Shown piece after piece: positions 1-9,200 of a stretch of 64,000 nt of DNA. Both the position numbers and the translations under genes were made by a program. This DNA is from Methylocystis parvus OBBP (lineage in GTDB: Bacteria > Pseudomonadota > Alphaproteobacteria > Rhizobiales > Beijerinckiaceae). Location of the stretch: NCBI RefSeq assembly GCF_027571405.1, contig NZ_CP092968.1:3804001-3868000 (forward strand), read 5' to 3'. Every line of letters begins with the position of its first letter. Position 1 is the stretch's first letter. The notes beneath the pieces are model-generated. The model saw only the letters and a list, made by a program, of their open reading frames with translations. It was not told where the DNA came from and did no database searches.

Positions 1-1467
1 GTCGATCGAGAAATAGCCGTCATGCACATCCTCGGGCTCTGACGTTAGATCAACCTCCTTGAACAGGCTGCTGAACTCGGGGAGCTTCGCCGCGCGGCGA
101 TATTCCTCCTCAAAGATGCGGGCGTATTTGCCCTTCACGGGATTGCCGGCATTGTCATAGGAGCGATAGTGCTCCACGGCGTCGATAAAGAAGAGGCTCA
201 GCACCTTGATGCCCAAAGGCGCGAGACGCTTCTCCTTCTCCAGATGCTCTTGGATGGTGCGGCGGATCATCAACCGCTTCATCGCATCCGCGTCGACATC
301 ACCCACGGCTTGGCCCGGCTGAAGGAACGTCTCGCCGCCCGGCAGCTTCACTTCAAGAAGCTGATTATCCTTCGCCGTGCGTATCTCGCCGATCCGGCAA
401 TCGGCATAGACGGCGCGCTTGGTCAGCTCCTGAAGGTCGTCGCCGTCCTGAACGACCACTTCCTTGCGCCGGACCTGCTTGCCTTCCTGAACATCGATCT
501 CGATCCGCGCCGTTACCGGTCCCTTGCCGTTGCTCGCCGAGACGAACCGCACATACGCCTTGTTGTGCGCATCCTCGACCACCATCGAGGCGACTTCGAT
601 CTGCTTCACCAGCTTGCGCTCGTATGCGTCTACGGCGTCCAGTCGAAACACCATGTGGTGCTTGTCGACATGGGTAGCCGAATAGCGAAGGGTGCAGAGA
701 GGATTCATCTCGCCAAGGGCGTTCTTGCCGGCGCCCGAGAGGCCGCCGTCGACGCTCTGCGGTTCATCGACAATCAGAATCGGGCGCGTTGCGCGGATAA
801 GGTCGATGGGCCGCTCGCCGCCCGTCTTCTCGCTGTCCTTGTAGAGGTTGTTCACGTCCTTCTTGTTGATGGCGCCGACGGTGACAACCATGATCTGGAT
901 GTTGGGGCTGGTCGCGAAATTGCGCACTTGCCCGAGCTTGGCGGAATCATAGAGGAAATAGTCGAAAGGTTGGCCTGAATAGAGGCCCTTGAAGTGCTCC
1001 TCGGTGATCTGCAACGTCTTGTAGACGCCTTCCTTGATGGCGACCGACGGCACGACGATCACGAATTTGGTGAAGCCATAGCGCTTGTTCAGCTCGAAGA
1101 TGGTCCGCAGATAGACATAGGTCTTGCCTGTGCCCGTCTCCATCTCAACGGTGAAATCGCCGGACGTGAGCGCCGTCGAAGGCGCGAGGCCATTGCGGAG
1201 CTGAATGTCCGTCAAGTTGGCGATGATCTCGTCATCCAGCAGCGTCAGCCGATTGCCGATGCCGAGCTCACTTTCGACGAGACCAAGCTCGCCCTGGGCT
1301 CCGAGGAAGCCTCCGAGATCGAGGCTCGTCTGTCCCGCCCGGTCCGCCATCGGCCGACGCGTGACAGTGAACTCGGTGCGGTTGATCTCCTGGCCGCGAA
1401 ACAGATCAGCCACCGATTCAATTGCGCGCTTCTGGTAGTCGAGATCAGGCTCGAAATGCAGCTTCAT
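1..1467 (-). CDS. res: Type III restriction enzyme Res subunit, partial (C-terminus beyond window)
   Basis: This is the helicase-nuclease subunit of a type III restriction-modification enzyme. It needs the Mod partner for site recognition and uses ATP to communicate between sites before cutting. The frame stays open from the ATG at 1467 to the window edge, giving 489 residues. Visible motifs are a Walker A TGTGKT at residues 111-116, a DEAD-like DEPQ box at 234-237 and motif III SATH at 263-266. DEPQ is typical of type III Res proteins. The C-terminal helicase motifs and the PD-(D/E)xK nuclease would lie outside the window. It starts 10 bp after the mod stop codon, so it is almost certainly the last-transcribed gene seen in this operon. 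Confidence 0.9.
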   Translation of the reverse strand, partial: MKLHFEPDLDYQKRAIESVADLFRGQEINRTEFTVTRRPMADRAGQTSLDLGGFLGAQGELGLVESELGIGNRLTLLDDEIIANLTDIQLRNGLAPSTALTSGDFTVEMETGTGKTYVYLRTIFELNKRYGFTKFVIVVPSVAIKEGVYKTLQITEEHFKGLYSGQPFDYFLYDSAKLGQVRNFATSPNIQIMVVTVGAINKKDVNNLYKDSEKTGGERPIDLIRATRPILIVDEPQSVDGGLSGAGKNALGEMNPLCTLRYSATHVDKHHMVFRLDAVDAYERKLVKQIEVASMVVEDAHNKAYVRFVSASNGKGPVTARIEIDVQEGKQVRRKEVVVQDGDDLQELTKRAVYADCRIGEIRTAKDNQLLEVKLPGGETFLQPGQAVGDVDADAMKRLMIRRTIQEHLEKEKRLAPLGIKVLSLFFIDAVEHYRSYDNAGNPVKGKYARIFEEEYRRAAKLPEFSSLFKEVDLTSEPEDVHDGYFSID

Positions 1468-1477
1468 CGAACCATCC

Positions 1478-3490
1478 TCACAGGCCGCGCACGTCGGAAA
1501 TGCCGTTTTGGTTCAGGATCGCCGCCATGTTTGTCTTGGCGATGTCGTCCTTGAACCCAGAGTCCTTGAAGACGACGCGAGTGTCGACGGCGGGCGCGAG
1601 CGCTTCGCGCCACGTGACGATGCCGGAGGCAAGCGATTCGATCACGTCTTTCGTTAGTCCGTCGGCCAGACAAACGATCAACGCGCCGCCGCCGATGGAA
1701 TGGACGGCCTTACCGGCGATCGTCTTCGTCTCGATCGGCACGCAGAGATCGAGGCCGAGTTTCAGCAACAGCTCGTAAAGCACGTCCTGCTCGCTCCGGC
1801 CTTGGACGAGATGCTCGGCGTTATTAAGCAGGCTGTTTTCGATGTCGGCGGGGTCTGGCTCCCAAGCGCGGATGTTTGATGGAGCGAGCTTAAAGACGCG
1901 GAAACCGAAATCACTTTTTTGGTCATGCTGACCGCTCTTGATCAAGGACGCGGCGCGCCGGAGTCGCTCTTTAGTGATTTCCGATATAAAAGGCTTAATA
2001 CCATTCTTCTTGCAATACTTGTAGGTCTCTGTTTGTTCGGCTACCTCTTCCGAGATTTCTTCTTGGAGTTGGACAAGAATGAATCGCCGATTGGGATTTA
2101 CCCGATTGAGTCGGAACACGGCGTGCCCCGTCGTTCCAAATCCCGCAAAGAAATCCAAGACCAGATCACCCGGCTTCGACCCCATATGCACGATTTTCTC
2201 CATCAGGAAAGGAGATTTCGGATAATCCGGATTGAGCCCAGGAAACAATATCTTGAACTCGCGGCTCGCCACATCAGTTGAATTTTCGCCGCCCCACCAG
2301 AACGATTTGGGTTTCGACGTTCTCTGGATATTATCGTCATCGTCTGACTCTTCATCAATATCGCCTTCAATGTCTTTGTTGAGATACACTCTATGAGAGA
2401 TGTCCCATCTATCCTTCTGCTTCGAGTAATTTGCGTGCAAGATCGCAAGGTTGTCCCGAACAGTATCTAATCCCCAGCGCCAACGTCCGTCACTCATGTC
2501 ACCGCGCTTCGGGACGATTTCAACGTCATTCGTGGAACGCCTCTGAAGGGCGCAAGCCTTAGTTTCCGGGTTGTAGAAGATCGGAAAAAACATGTTGGGT
2601 CTGTCTTCGCGCCGATCTGGCCGGCCGCGCTTCCGGAGGTCGCGAAGAGCATAGCGCTCACCTCGCTCATCGACATATTTGTAGTCTTTTAGTTGCTCAT
2701 CGGTCAGCGGAACCCCGTAAGAGTCAAACTCGCGTTTCGAGTAAATGAGGAAATACTCGTGAGCTGTGGCTATATGCTTTCTATCGTTTCGCCCCTTCAT
2801 GTTATTAATATTTGCTACGCAAGCTATAAAATTCTCTTCTCCAAATATCTCGTCAAGTATTGTCTTCAAGTTTGATTGCTCGTGATCATCTATCGAAACA
2901 ATAATTGCACCATCATCCCTCAATAATGTTCTTGCGAGCCTCAGTCGTGGATACATCATGCTCAGCCAATCAGTATGGAATCTGCCCGATGCCTCGGTGT
3001 TGGAGCTGATCTTTCGACCGCCCTCGACCTGTCCGGTCAGTTCAAGATAGTTCGCGATGTTGTCTCGATAATCGTCCGGATAGACGAAATCCTTGCCCGT
3101 ATTGTAGGGAGGATCGATGTAGATCAACTTCACCTTCCCGGCATAGCTCTTCTGTAAGAGCTTCAGCACTTCGAGATTGTCGCCCTCAATCATAATGTTC
3201 TGCGTCGTCTCCCAATCGACGCTCTCTTCCGGGCAGGGGAGGAGCGTGCCAGTCGATGGCGTCAGCGCGATTTGGCGCGCGCGGCGTTTGCCGTGCCAGT
3301 TCAGTCCATATTTTTCGTCGCGCTCGTCGACAGCCGCGCCAAGCAGGCCCTTCAATACCTCGAAATCGATTCGCCCTTCCGTGAACGCCTCCGGAAATAG
3401 GGTCTTCAACGCCTCGACATTGCCCGCGACGATGTCGGTGCTCTTGGTGTCAGGGCTTCCAGCTTCCAGCTTTTTCATCATATCGTTCAA
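1478..3490 (-). CDS. mod: Type III restriction-modification DNA adenine methyltransferase (Mod)
   Basis: This 670-residue protein transfers a methyl group from S-adenosylmethionine to adenine N6 and gives the restriction complex its sequence specificity. The catalytic DPPY motif is at residues 126-129 and the SAM-binding FAGFGTTG motif at 448-455. That order (motif IV before motif I) places it in the beta class, as in other type III Mod proteins. The region between the motifs should hold the target-recognition domain. It contains an acidic run near residue 380. DNA encoding roughly residues 165-525 is visibly richer in A+T than the flanks, suggesting exchange of the recognition segment. It lies 33 bp after the DUF262 gene and 10 bp before res. 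Confidence 0.93.
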   Translation of the reverse strand: MNDMMKKLEAGSPDTKSTDIVAGNVEALKTLFPEAFTEGRIDFEVLKGLLGAAVDERDEKYGLNWHGKRRARQIALTPSTGTLLPCPEESVDWETTQNIMIEGDNLEVLKLLQKSYAGKVKLIYIDPPYNTGKDFVYPDDYRDNIANYLELTGQVEGGRKISSNTEASGRFHTDWLSMMYPRLRLARTLLRDDGAIIVSIDDHEQSNLKTILDEIFGEENFIACVANINNMKGRNDRKHIATAHEYFLIYSKREFDSYGVPLTDEQLKDYKYVDERGERYALRDLRKRGRPDRREDRPNMFFPIFYNPETKACALQRRSTNDVEIVPKRGDMSDGRWRWGLDTVRDNLAILHANYSKQKDRWDISHRVYLNKDIEGDIDEESDDDDNIQRTSKPKSFWWGGENSTDVASREFKILFPGLNPDYPKSPFLMEKIVHMGSKPGDLVLDFFAGFGTTGHAVFRLNRVNPNRRFILVQLQEEISEEVAEQTETYKYCKKNGIKPFISEITKERLRRAASLIKSGQHDQKSDFGFRVFKLAPSNIRAWEPDPADIENSLLNNAEHLVQGRSEQDVLYELLLKLGLDLCVPIETKTIAGKAVHSIGGGALIVCLADGLTKDVIESLASGIVTWREALAPAVDTRVVFKDSGFKDDIAKTNMAAILNQNGISDVRGL

Positions 3491-3523
3491 CGCTTGTAAG
3501 GGGACATGGCCAAGGAGCGGCGC

Positions 3524-5473
3524 TCACGCCGCTTCGAGATGCAGAATTTCAGTTTCGATGTAGGCGCGGAAATCTGCCGACGAGGTGAAGCAGCGAAAGC
3601 CCGCTGCGCTCGCCAAGGCAAGAATATCATTGGTTTCGTTCAGCAATACCGCGACCGGCGCGCTTAGCCCAGATTGCAGCCCATCAGGCCACGCCAGATC
3701 GAACAGCGCCTTTTGCGCGCCCGTTATCGGATCGGCATAGTCATAACCAATCTGTCCTCGCGGCAAGCCATGCCCTTCTATCCAGTCATTGAGAGATTCG
3801 AGCTCGGCCTCTTCCACCTCACTGGTGATGCCGCCAGCCGTTTGCGCTTCAGCTTCCACCACCGGCGCCGTCTTGCTGAGCCACCGCGTATCGCCGTGAA
3901 GCAGTTCCTCAAAACGCCGGTTCGCCTCGGCTGCGAGCAGGGCTTTACGAGCTTCGAGAAAATCAAGGTAGCGTTCGATCTTCCAGAGCGCGGGATCGGT
4001 CGGAATCCACTGAGACGCCAGCGCCCCAGGGTGTTTTGCTTCGATCTCCGGGAAATACGCCTCCGGCAGTCGGTCGCTGATATTGAGATTGGTGTCCTTG
4101 GTCAGGAAGCAAAAGTTGGCGAGCGCGTTCACGTCCGGCCGCCGGTGCTTCAACTTGTAGAGTTGCGCCTTGGGGAAGATGTGATGAACCTCCAGACGGC
4201 TCATTTTTCCGAGGAGGCTTGCCTTGAGCGCGAGTCCAGTGCCCCAATCCCGCGCCTCGCCCATGCGCGTCAGCATGTAGAGAACCGGGTAAAAGCGTGC
4301 GCCGAGGCTCCACCCGGTGAAATGGCCGGCTTCGACTTGCAGGCCGCCGTTCCACAGCCGAAGTTGCTCAAGCAGCGTGTCGAGACCGCCGGTCGGGCCT
4401 TCGAGCGCGGCGAGGTCCTGATCGATAACCGTCTCCGTAGAGCCGGAAAACCGGCCCCACATGCCGGCCTGCGCAAACCAGAACAGGAGTTTGTCCCGCT
4501 CCTTGGCGTCCAATGGACCCTTGTGCATATCCAGATAGCGAACCATGACCGGCACGCCGAAGCGCCCGAAGAAAACTTGGTCATGATCTAGCCCGAGGCG
4601 GCCGGCGATCAGGTTCAGGCTGGCGTCGATATGCTTGTTGGCTCGCTTGAGACCGTCCTGGATGTCGAGTGCGCCCTTGTCGTGGAGATAGCTGAATTTC
4701 GCCTCACCGGTTAGGACGGTGTTGACCGAGCGGAGCAGCCAATCGAGGTTGAATTGATAGCCAGCGCCCGTCCATTCCTTCAGCTTAGCCTTCATGGTAT
4801 CGCGGGCTTCGGGCCATTCGGCGCAAATCTTTGCGAGCGCCAAGTCACCCTTCGACAGTTTAGTGCCGCCGCTGTTCACGCGATTAAAGATGTCGACCAC
4901 AACGTCGAGGGTTTTGTCCGGGCCTGTAACCTCCTCAATGTGCAGGTCGATCTCCGTGACCCCTAGAAGGGCGCCTAGCCTGCCGACATAGGCGCCAACA
5001 TTCGCCACATGCGCGGGGTCGGCGGAGAGCTTTGCGATCAGCGCGCCAAGGCCAGCATTCCCGCCCTTCAACAAGCTTGTGACATCGATCCACAATGGAT
5101 CGTCCTGCATCTTCACCGGCTGATAGAAGGCGAAGGTCTCAGTGCCGAGGTGGAAGCGGAGGCCGGTGAAGGCTTGCGCATTGCCGTCGAAGAACTTCGG
5201 CGGCTTTCCGCGCACGACGCCATAAAGCGAGGTCATCCGTTGCTGGCCGTCGAGGAGAAGTTTGACGATGCCGGCGGCAAGCGGACCTTCGCCACGATGA
5301 GCCGCTGTCATCGCTTCTGTCGCCCAAACCAGCAAGCCGCCGACGGGATGGCGACGGTAGAGCGAATCAAAAAGTCCACGAACCTGGTCACGATTCCAGA
5401 CATAGCCGCGCTGAAATTCAGGCAACGCCATGTGACCGTTATCGATGTGGTCAAGAATTGTCGAAATCTTCAT
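3524..5473 (-). CDS. DUF262/DUF1524-type (GmrSD-like) HNH endonuclease family protein
   Basis: This 649-residue protein begins with a DUF262 domain. The nucleotide-binding signature DGQQR is at residues 75-79, and the N-terminal segment has the LPEFQRGYVW pattern common to this family. A DUF1524-like HNH region with HHIFPKAQL and a downstream asparagine-rich stretch lies around residues 430-465. The family includes GmrSD, a modification-dependent type IV restriction enzyme, in which the DUF262 part hydrolyses NTP and the HNH part cuts DNA. Single-chain fusions are common. It lies inside the type III operon, 3 bp after the DUF4391 stop codon and 33 bp before mod. Its substrate here cannot be read from sequence; activity against modified phage DNA is an inference. 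Confidence 0.85.
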   Translation of the reverse strand: MKISTILDHIDNGHMALPEFQRGYVWNRDQVRGLFDSLYRRHPVGGLLVWATEAMTAAHRGEGPLAAGIVKLLLDGQQRMTSLYGVVRGKPPKFFDGNAQAFTGLRFHLGTETFAFYQPVKMQDDPLWIDVTSLLKGGNAGLGALIAKLSADPAHVANVGAYVGRLGALLGVTEIDLHIEEVTGPDKTLDVVVDIFNRVNSGGTKLSKGDLALAKICAEWPEARDTMKAKLKEWTGAGYQFNLDWLLRSVNTVLTGEAKFSYLHDKGALDIQDGLKRANKHIDASLNLIAGRLGLDHDQVFFGRFGVPVMVRYLDMHKGPLDAKERDKLLFWFAQAGMWGRFSGSTETVIDQDLAALEGPTGGLDTLLEQLRLWNGGLQVEAGHFTGWSLGARFYPVLYMLTRMGEARDWGTGLALKASLLGKMSRLEVHHIFPKAQLYKLKHRRPDVNALANFCFLTKDTNLNISDRLPEAYFPEIEAKHPGALASQWIPTDPALWKIERYLDFLEARKALLAAEANRRFEELLHGDTRWLSKTAPVVEAEAQTAGGITSEVEEAELESLNDWIEGHGLPRGQIGYDYADPITGAQKALFDLAWPDGLQSGLSAPVAVLLNETNDILALASAAGFRCFTSSADFRAYIETEILHLEAA

Positions 5474-5476
5474 GCA

Positions 5477-6256
5477 TCAGTCCCCCAGCAATACTTTTTT
5501 GTTTCGATCTATCGCGCTTTCGATTGTCTTGATTTTTTGATTCAATTCAACGCGCTGGCTTATCTGTTTTGCCCCTGCCGCCTTCGACTTAAGATGCGTA
5601 ACTTCGCGCGACAGCCTCGTATGCTCATCAAGCGCGAGCCGACGGCGTTCGATTGACGCCACGTCGTCTGCAACCCTAAACGGGCCGGCCACTCGCGCCG
5701 CGTTCAGCGCCTCGATTCGGGCCAGCCATCCCTCGTAAAGCGTGAATAGGTCGTGGCGGGGCTGCTCCGCAAGGGCCAGGCTCGCCATGAACGCCTGCTC
5801 ATCCGGGGGCAGTTGCTCCATCTGACGCAGGCTGGCCGACACAACGCGCTCGATCACCACCTTGCCGGCCTCGTTCTGGGCATGTCGTTTGTGCGCGACC
5901 GAGACAGCAAGGCTGTCCGCATCCGACGTAATCAGAGCTACCGGATAGGGGATCGCGCGATGAATCAGCTCGATCAATCGCGCCGCCTTGGCGCCTGGTC
6001 GGAAGGCGCAAGCTACAACCGCAATCTCAAGATATTCCCGCGTTTCATCGGCGAAGCTTGGCACGCCGATCGTCGTCGGCTTGCAGGCGGCAAGCCATTG
6101 CAGTTCGTCGATCCCGTCCTGAATGGCGCGCTTGTCGGCCGATGTGGGCGCGCCTTGTTCAACCAGAAGCTTCTTCGGCACACGCGCATCGACGCGGGCG
6201 TCGGGCGGCAGTCCGAGCGCATCGACAATTGCGAGAATGCCGGATTCTGCTGTCAT
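5477..6256 (-). CDS. DUF4391 domain-containing protein
   Basis: This 259-residue soluble protein matches the DUF4391 family, which has no established activity. No catalytic motif can be recognised. The C-terminal third is rich in charged residues and could form a coiled coil (around residues 205-250, with repeated Glu, Lys and Leu positions). Its ATG overlaps the stop codon of the upstream helicase gene by 4 bp, and the next gene starts 3 bp after its stop, so translation is probably coupled to both. The position between a SNF2 helicase and restriction-modification genes suggests an accessory or adaptor role in defence. This is inferred from context only. Confidence 0.75.
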   Translation of the reverse strand: MTAESGILAIVDALGLPPDARVDARVPKKLLVEQGAPTSADKRAIQDGIDELQWLAACKPTTIGVPSFADETREYLEIAVVACAFRPGAKAARLIELIHRAIPYPVALITSDADSLAVSVAHKRHAQNEAGKVVIERVVSASLRQMEQLPPDEQAFMASLALAEQPRHDLFTLYEGWLARIEALNAARVAGPFRVADDVASIERRRLALDEHTRLSREVTHLKSKAAGAKQISQRVELNQKIKTIESAIDRNKKVLLGD

Positions 6257-9200
6257 GCAGCCGAACCCTCCGCATCGGGAAGGACAACCAGAAAGGCCGC
6301 GACCTCGAAGTCATTGATCCCGGCGAACTCGCCCTTCATGGCGTGCGTGCCGCCCGGCGAGAACAGGCTGGCGACCGCGCGCTCTTCCTTCTTGCCGACG
6401 ACTGAAGCCACCGCGCGCGCCAGCAGCTTCTGGTATGGCTCCATATCGCGGCCGAAGCGGGTCGCTTTGTCGAATCGAATGCAAGCTTCCGCATCGGGCA
6501 GATCGCGACCTAGGCAGAGTTTTTTGAGGCAATCCAGCACCTGCTTGGCCTGGGTATAGGGAAGCTTCACCTCTCCGTCATCGCCGACATGCACGACGTA
6601 GTGAGGGCTCAACGGATAGCCGGGCTCCGGCGATTTCAGCGCCGCCTCGCCAATCGCGCGCAAGCAGAAAATAGCACCGGGCGGAATGCCGCCGTCGCCG
6701 TTCGCGTCATTGCCTCTCGGTGCGGAGGTGACGGCATAGGCGCCGAGCGGCAGGGATTCGAGACGCTCCTTGTTTTCCCGAAGGTATCCCGACAGATCGA
6801 TCCGGAAATCATTGAGCGTCAGGTCGGCGATGGAGACGCCGCTCGAAAGGTCTTCGAGATCGATCACGGCGTCTTGCAGCTTCTGGAGCTGGGCGCGGCG
6901 ATATTCCAGATCGTTCATCTGGTTGCCGGCCTGGAACTCGATCACGTTCTCTTCGCCAGTCGCCGACACATCGAGCAGCACCATGCGCCCGCTAACACGA
7001 GATTCGAGATCGAGATATTCGTCGAGCTCCATGTTCGGCCAGAAATTCACTAGCTGAATCCGGGCGTTCGGCGATCCGATGCGGTCGATGCGGCCGAACC
7101 GTTGGATGATCCTCACCGGATTCCAGTGGATGTCGTAGTTGATCAGAAAATCGCAGTCCTGAAGGTTCTGGCCTTCGGAAATACAGTCGGTCGCGATCAA
7201 GAGATCGATTTCGCCTTCGGCTGCCAGCTCCGCCGGTCGTTCCTTTGACCGGGGCGAGAAGGCGCTGAGGATCGCGCTCATGTCACTGCGCAAGCCCGGC
7301 AGAGTCGTCTTATTCGCCCCGGTTCCCGTGACCACGGCGGCGTTGAATCCAAGCGAGTTCTTTGCCCAGGGAGCTAATTCCCTATAGAGATAGTCCGCAG
7401 TGTCGGCGAAGGCGGTGAACAGCAAAAGCTTTCGATTTCCGTCATTGATCGGCGAGTGAGCCTTCTTGGCGATCACCTGCCTCAGCGAATCCAGCTTAGC
7501 GTCACGATCCGCCGTCACCGAACGCGCGGCAGACAACAGAGTCGCTAGGCGATTGCGATCTTCGAGGAGGTCTTGACGCCAGCGCACGCGGTCAACGTCC
7601 TGAAGCAGGACCTTCACCTTGCGTCCGACCAGCAAAGCCTCAAAGGCAGGATCGTCAACGTCTATGTCGTCGATCGCCGTCTCTTCGACTGTCTCGTCGT
7701 GGGCGTCGATCTTCGACAGCAGCGCCTCAACGTCGGCAAGCTGGCGCTTGATGGTCAAGGCGAAGGAGGCGACCGAGCTCTCCATCCGCTTCAGTATGTT
7801 CACCCGCAGCAGGTGGATCAGGCTTTCCTCGCGATCGACTTGCCGGAAGAAGCTTTGTCCGCCCCGGATTTTAGTGCTGTATTTTTCGTCGTAGGCTGCT
7901 TGCTTTTGCGGAAGCACGTAGCGCAACGGCGCGTAGGCGCCGAGCGTCAGCCGTCTAATTTCATTGTTGATTTCGCGGATCGGGCGGAACTCGCCAGCTA
8001 GATCGACATCCGCTTTGATATTGACGGGACGGAGCCGGTCCGGAAATTGTCCTGTTTCGGCGGTGCCGTAGTAGCGCTGCACATGCTTACGCGAGCGCGC
8101 GATGGTCAGCATGTCGAGCAGCTTGAAGTAGTCGAAGCCCAGCATGTCCATCAGACGCGCGGGGCGGCGTTCGGCCTCTGGCAGATCGAGCCAGCGATTG
8201 AATTGCGCCTGAGCCTTCCGGATCGTCGCCTCGATGCTCGGAATGCCGTGGCCGATCAAAGCGAGATCGTTGCCCTCGGTCATAAAGGCGATCTGGTTTT
8301 TTAGGTCCGCCAGCCGGTTGTTCACTGGCGTCGCGGAAAGCATCAACACCTTCGTCTTCACGCCAGCCTTGATTACTCGCTTCATCAAATGGTCGTAGCG
8401 GGTATCACGCTCCTTGTGCGTCGCTTTGTTCCGGAAATTATGGGACTCATCGATAACGACGAGATCATAATTGCCCCAGTTCACGTGGGAGAGGTCGATA
8501 TCCCCAGAGAAGCCCCCCTCACGCGATAGATCAGTGTGGTTAAGAACGTCGTAGTTTAAGCGGTCTCCGGCGAGGACGTTGCGTCGGTCGTTTGCCTTGT
8601 AGAGCGTCCAGTTGTCCCGCAGGCGCTTCGGGCAAAGCACGAGAACCCGGTCGTTGCGCAACTCATAATACTTGATGACAGCCAGCGCCTCGAACGTCTT
8701 ACCGAGACCGACACTGTCGGCGATGATACAGCCGCCAATCCGCTCAAGCTTGTCGATCGCCCCGACTACGCCGTCGCGCTGAAATCGGAACAGCTTCTTC
8801 CATACAATTGTATTCCGTATACCGGTTGCCGACTTGATGATGCGCTCCTCATCAAGTTCGTCCCCCATATCCTTGAACAGCTCAAAAAGTATCTCGAAGT
8901 AAAGCAGCGATGGCGCACGTTGGGAGCCCGCCTCTTCAAGCAAGACGACAAGCCGATCTTTGGCCGCCGAATCTGCTTTCAGCCCCTCCCAGTTTGCCCG
9001 GAACCAGTCGGCAAAAGCGACAGCCTCATCGTCAACGTCTGACGCCTGAACTAGCCCGAGTTGGCCACCTGGCGTAATCCCCAATCCTTCGGTGGTGAAT
9101 GAACAAGTCCCAAGCAGTGCGCGACGCGTTTCGGCGCCCTGAACGACAATGAGCGACTGAGGCGGAGGCGCTGCGGCGCACCTGACCTCCGCGCGCTTCT

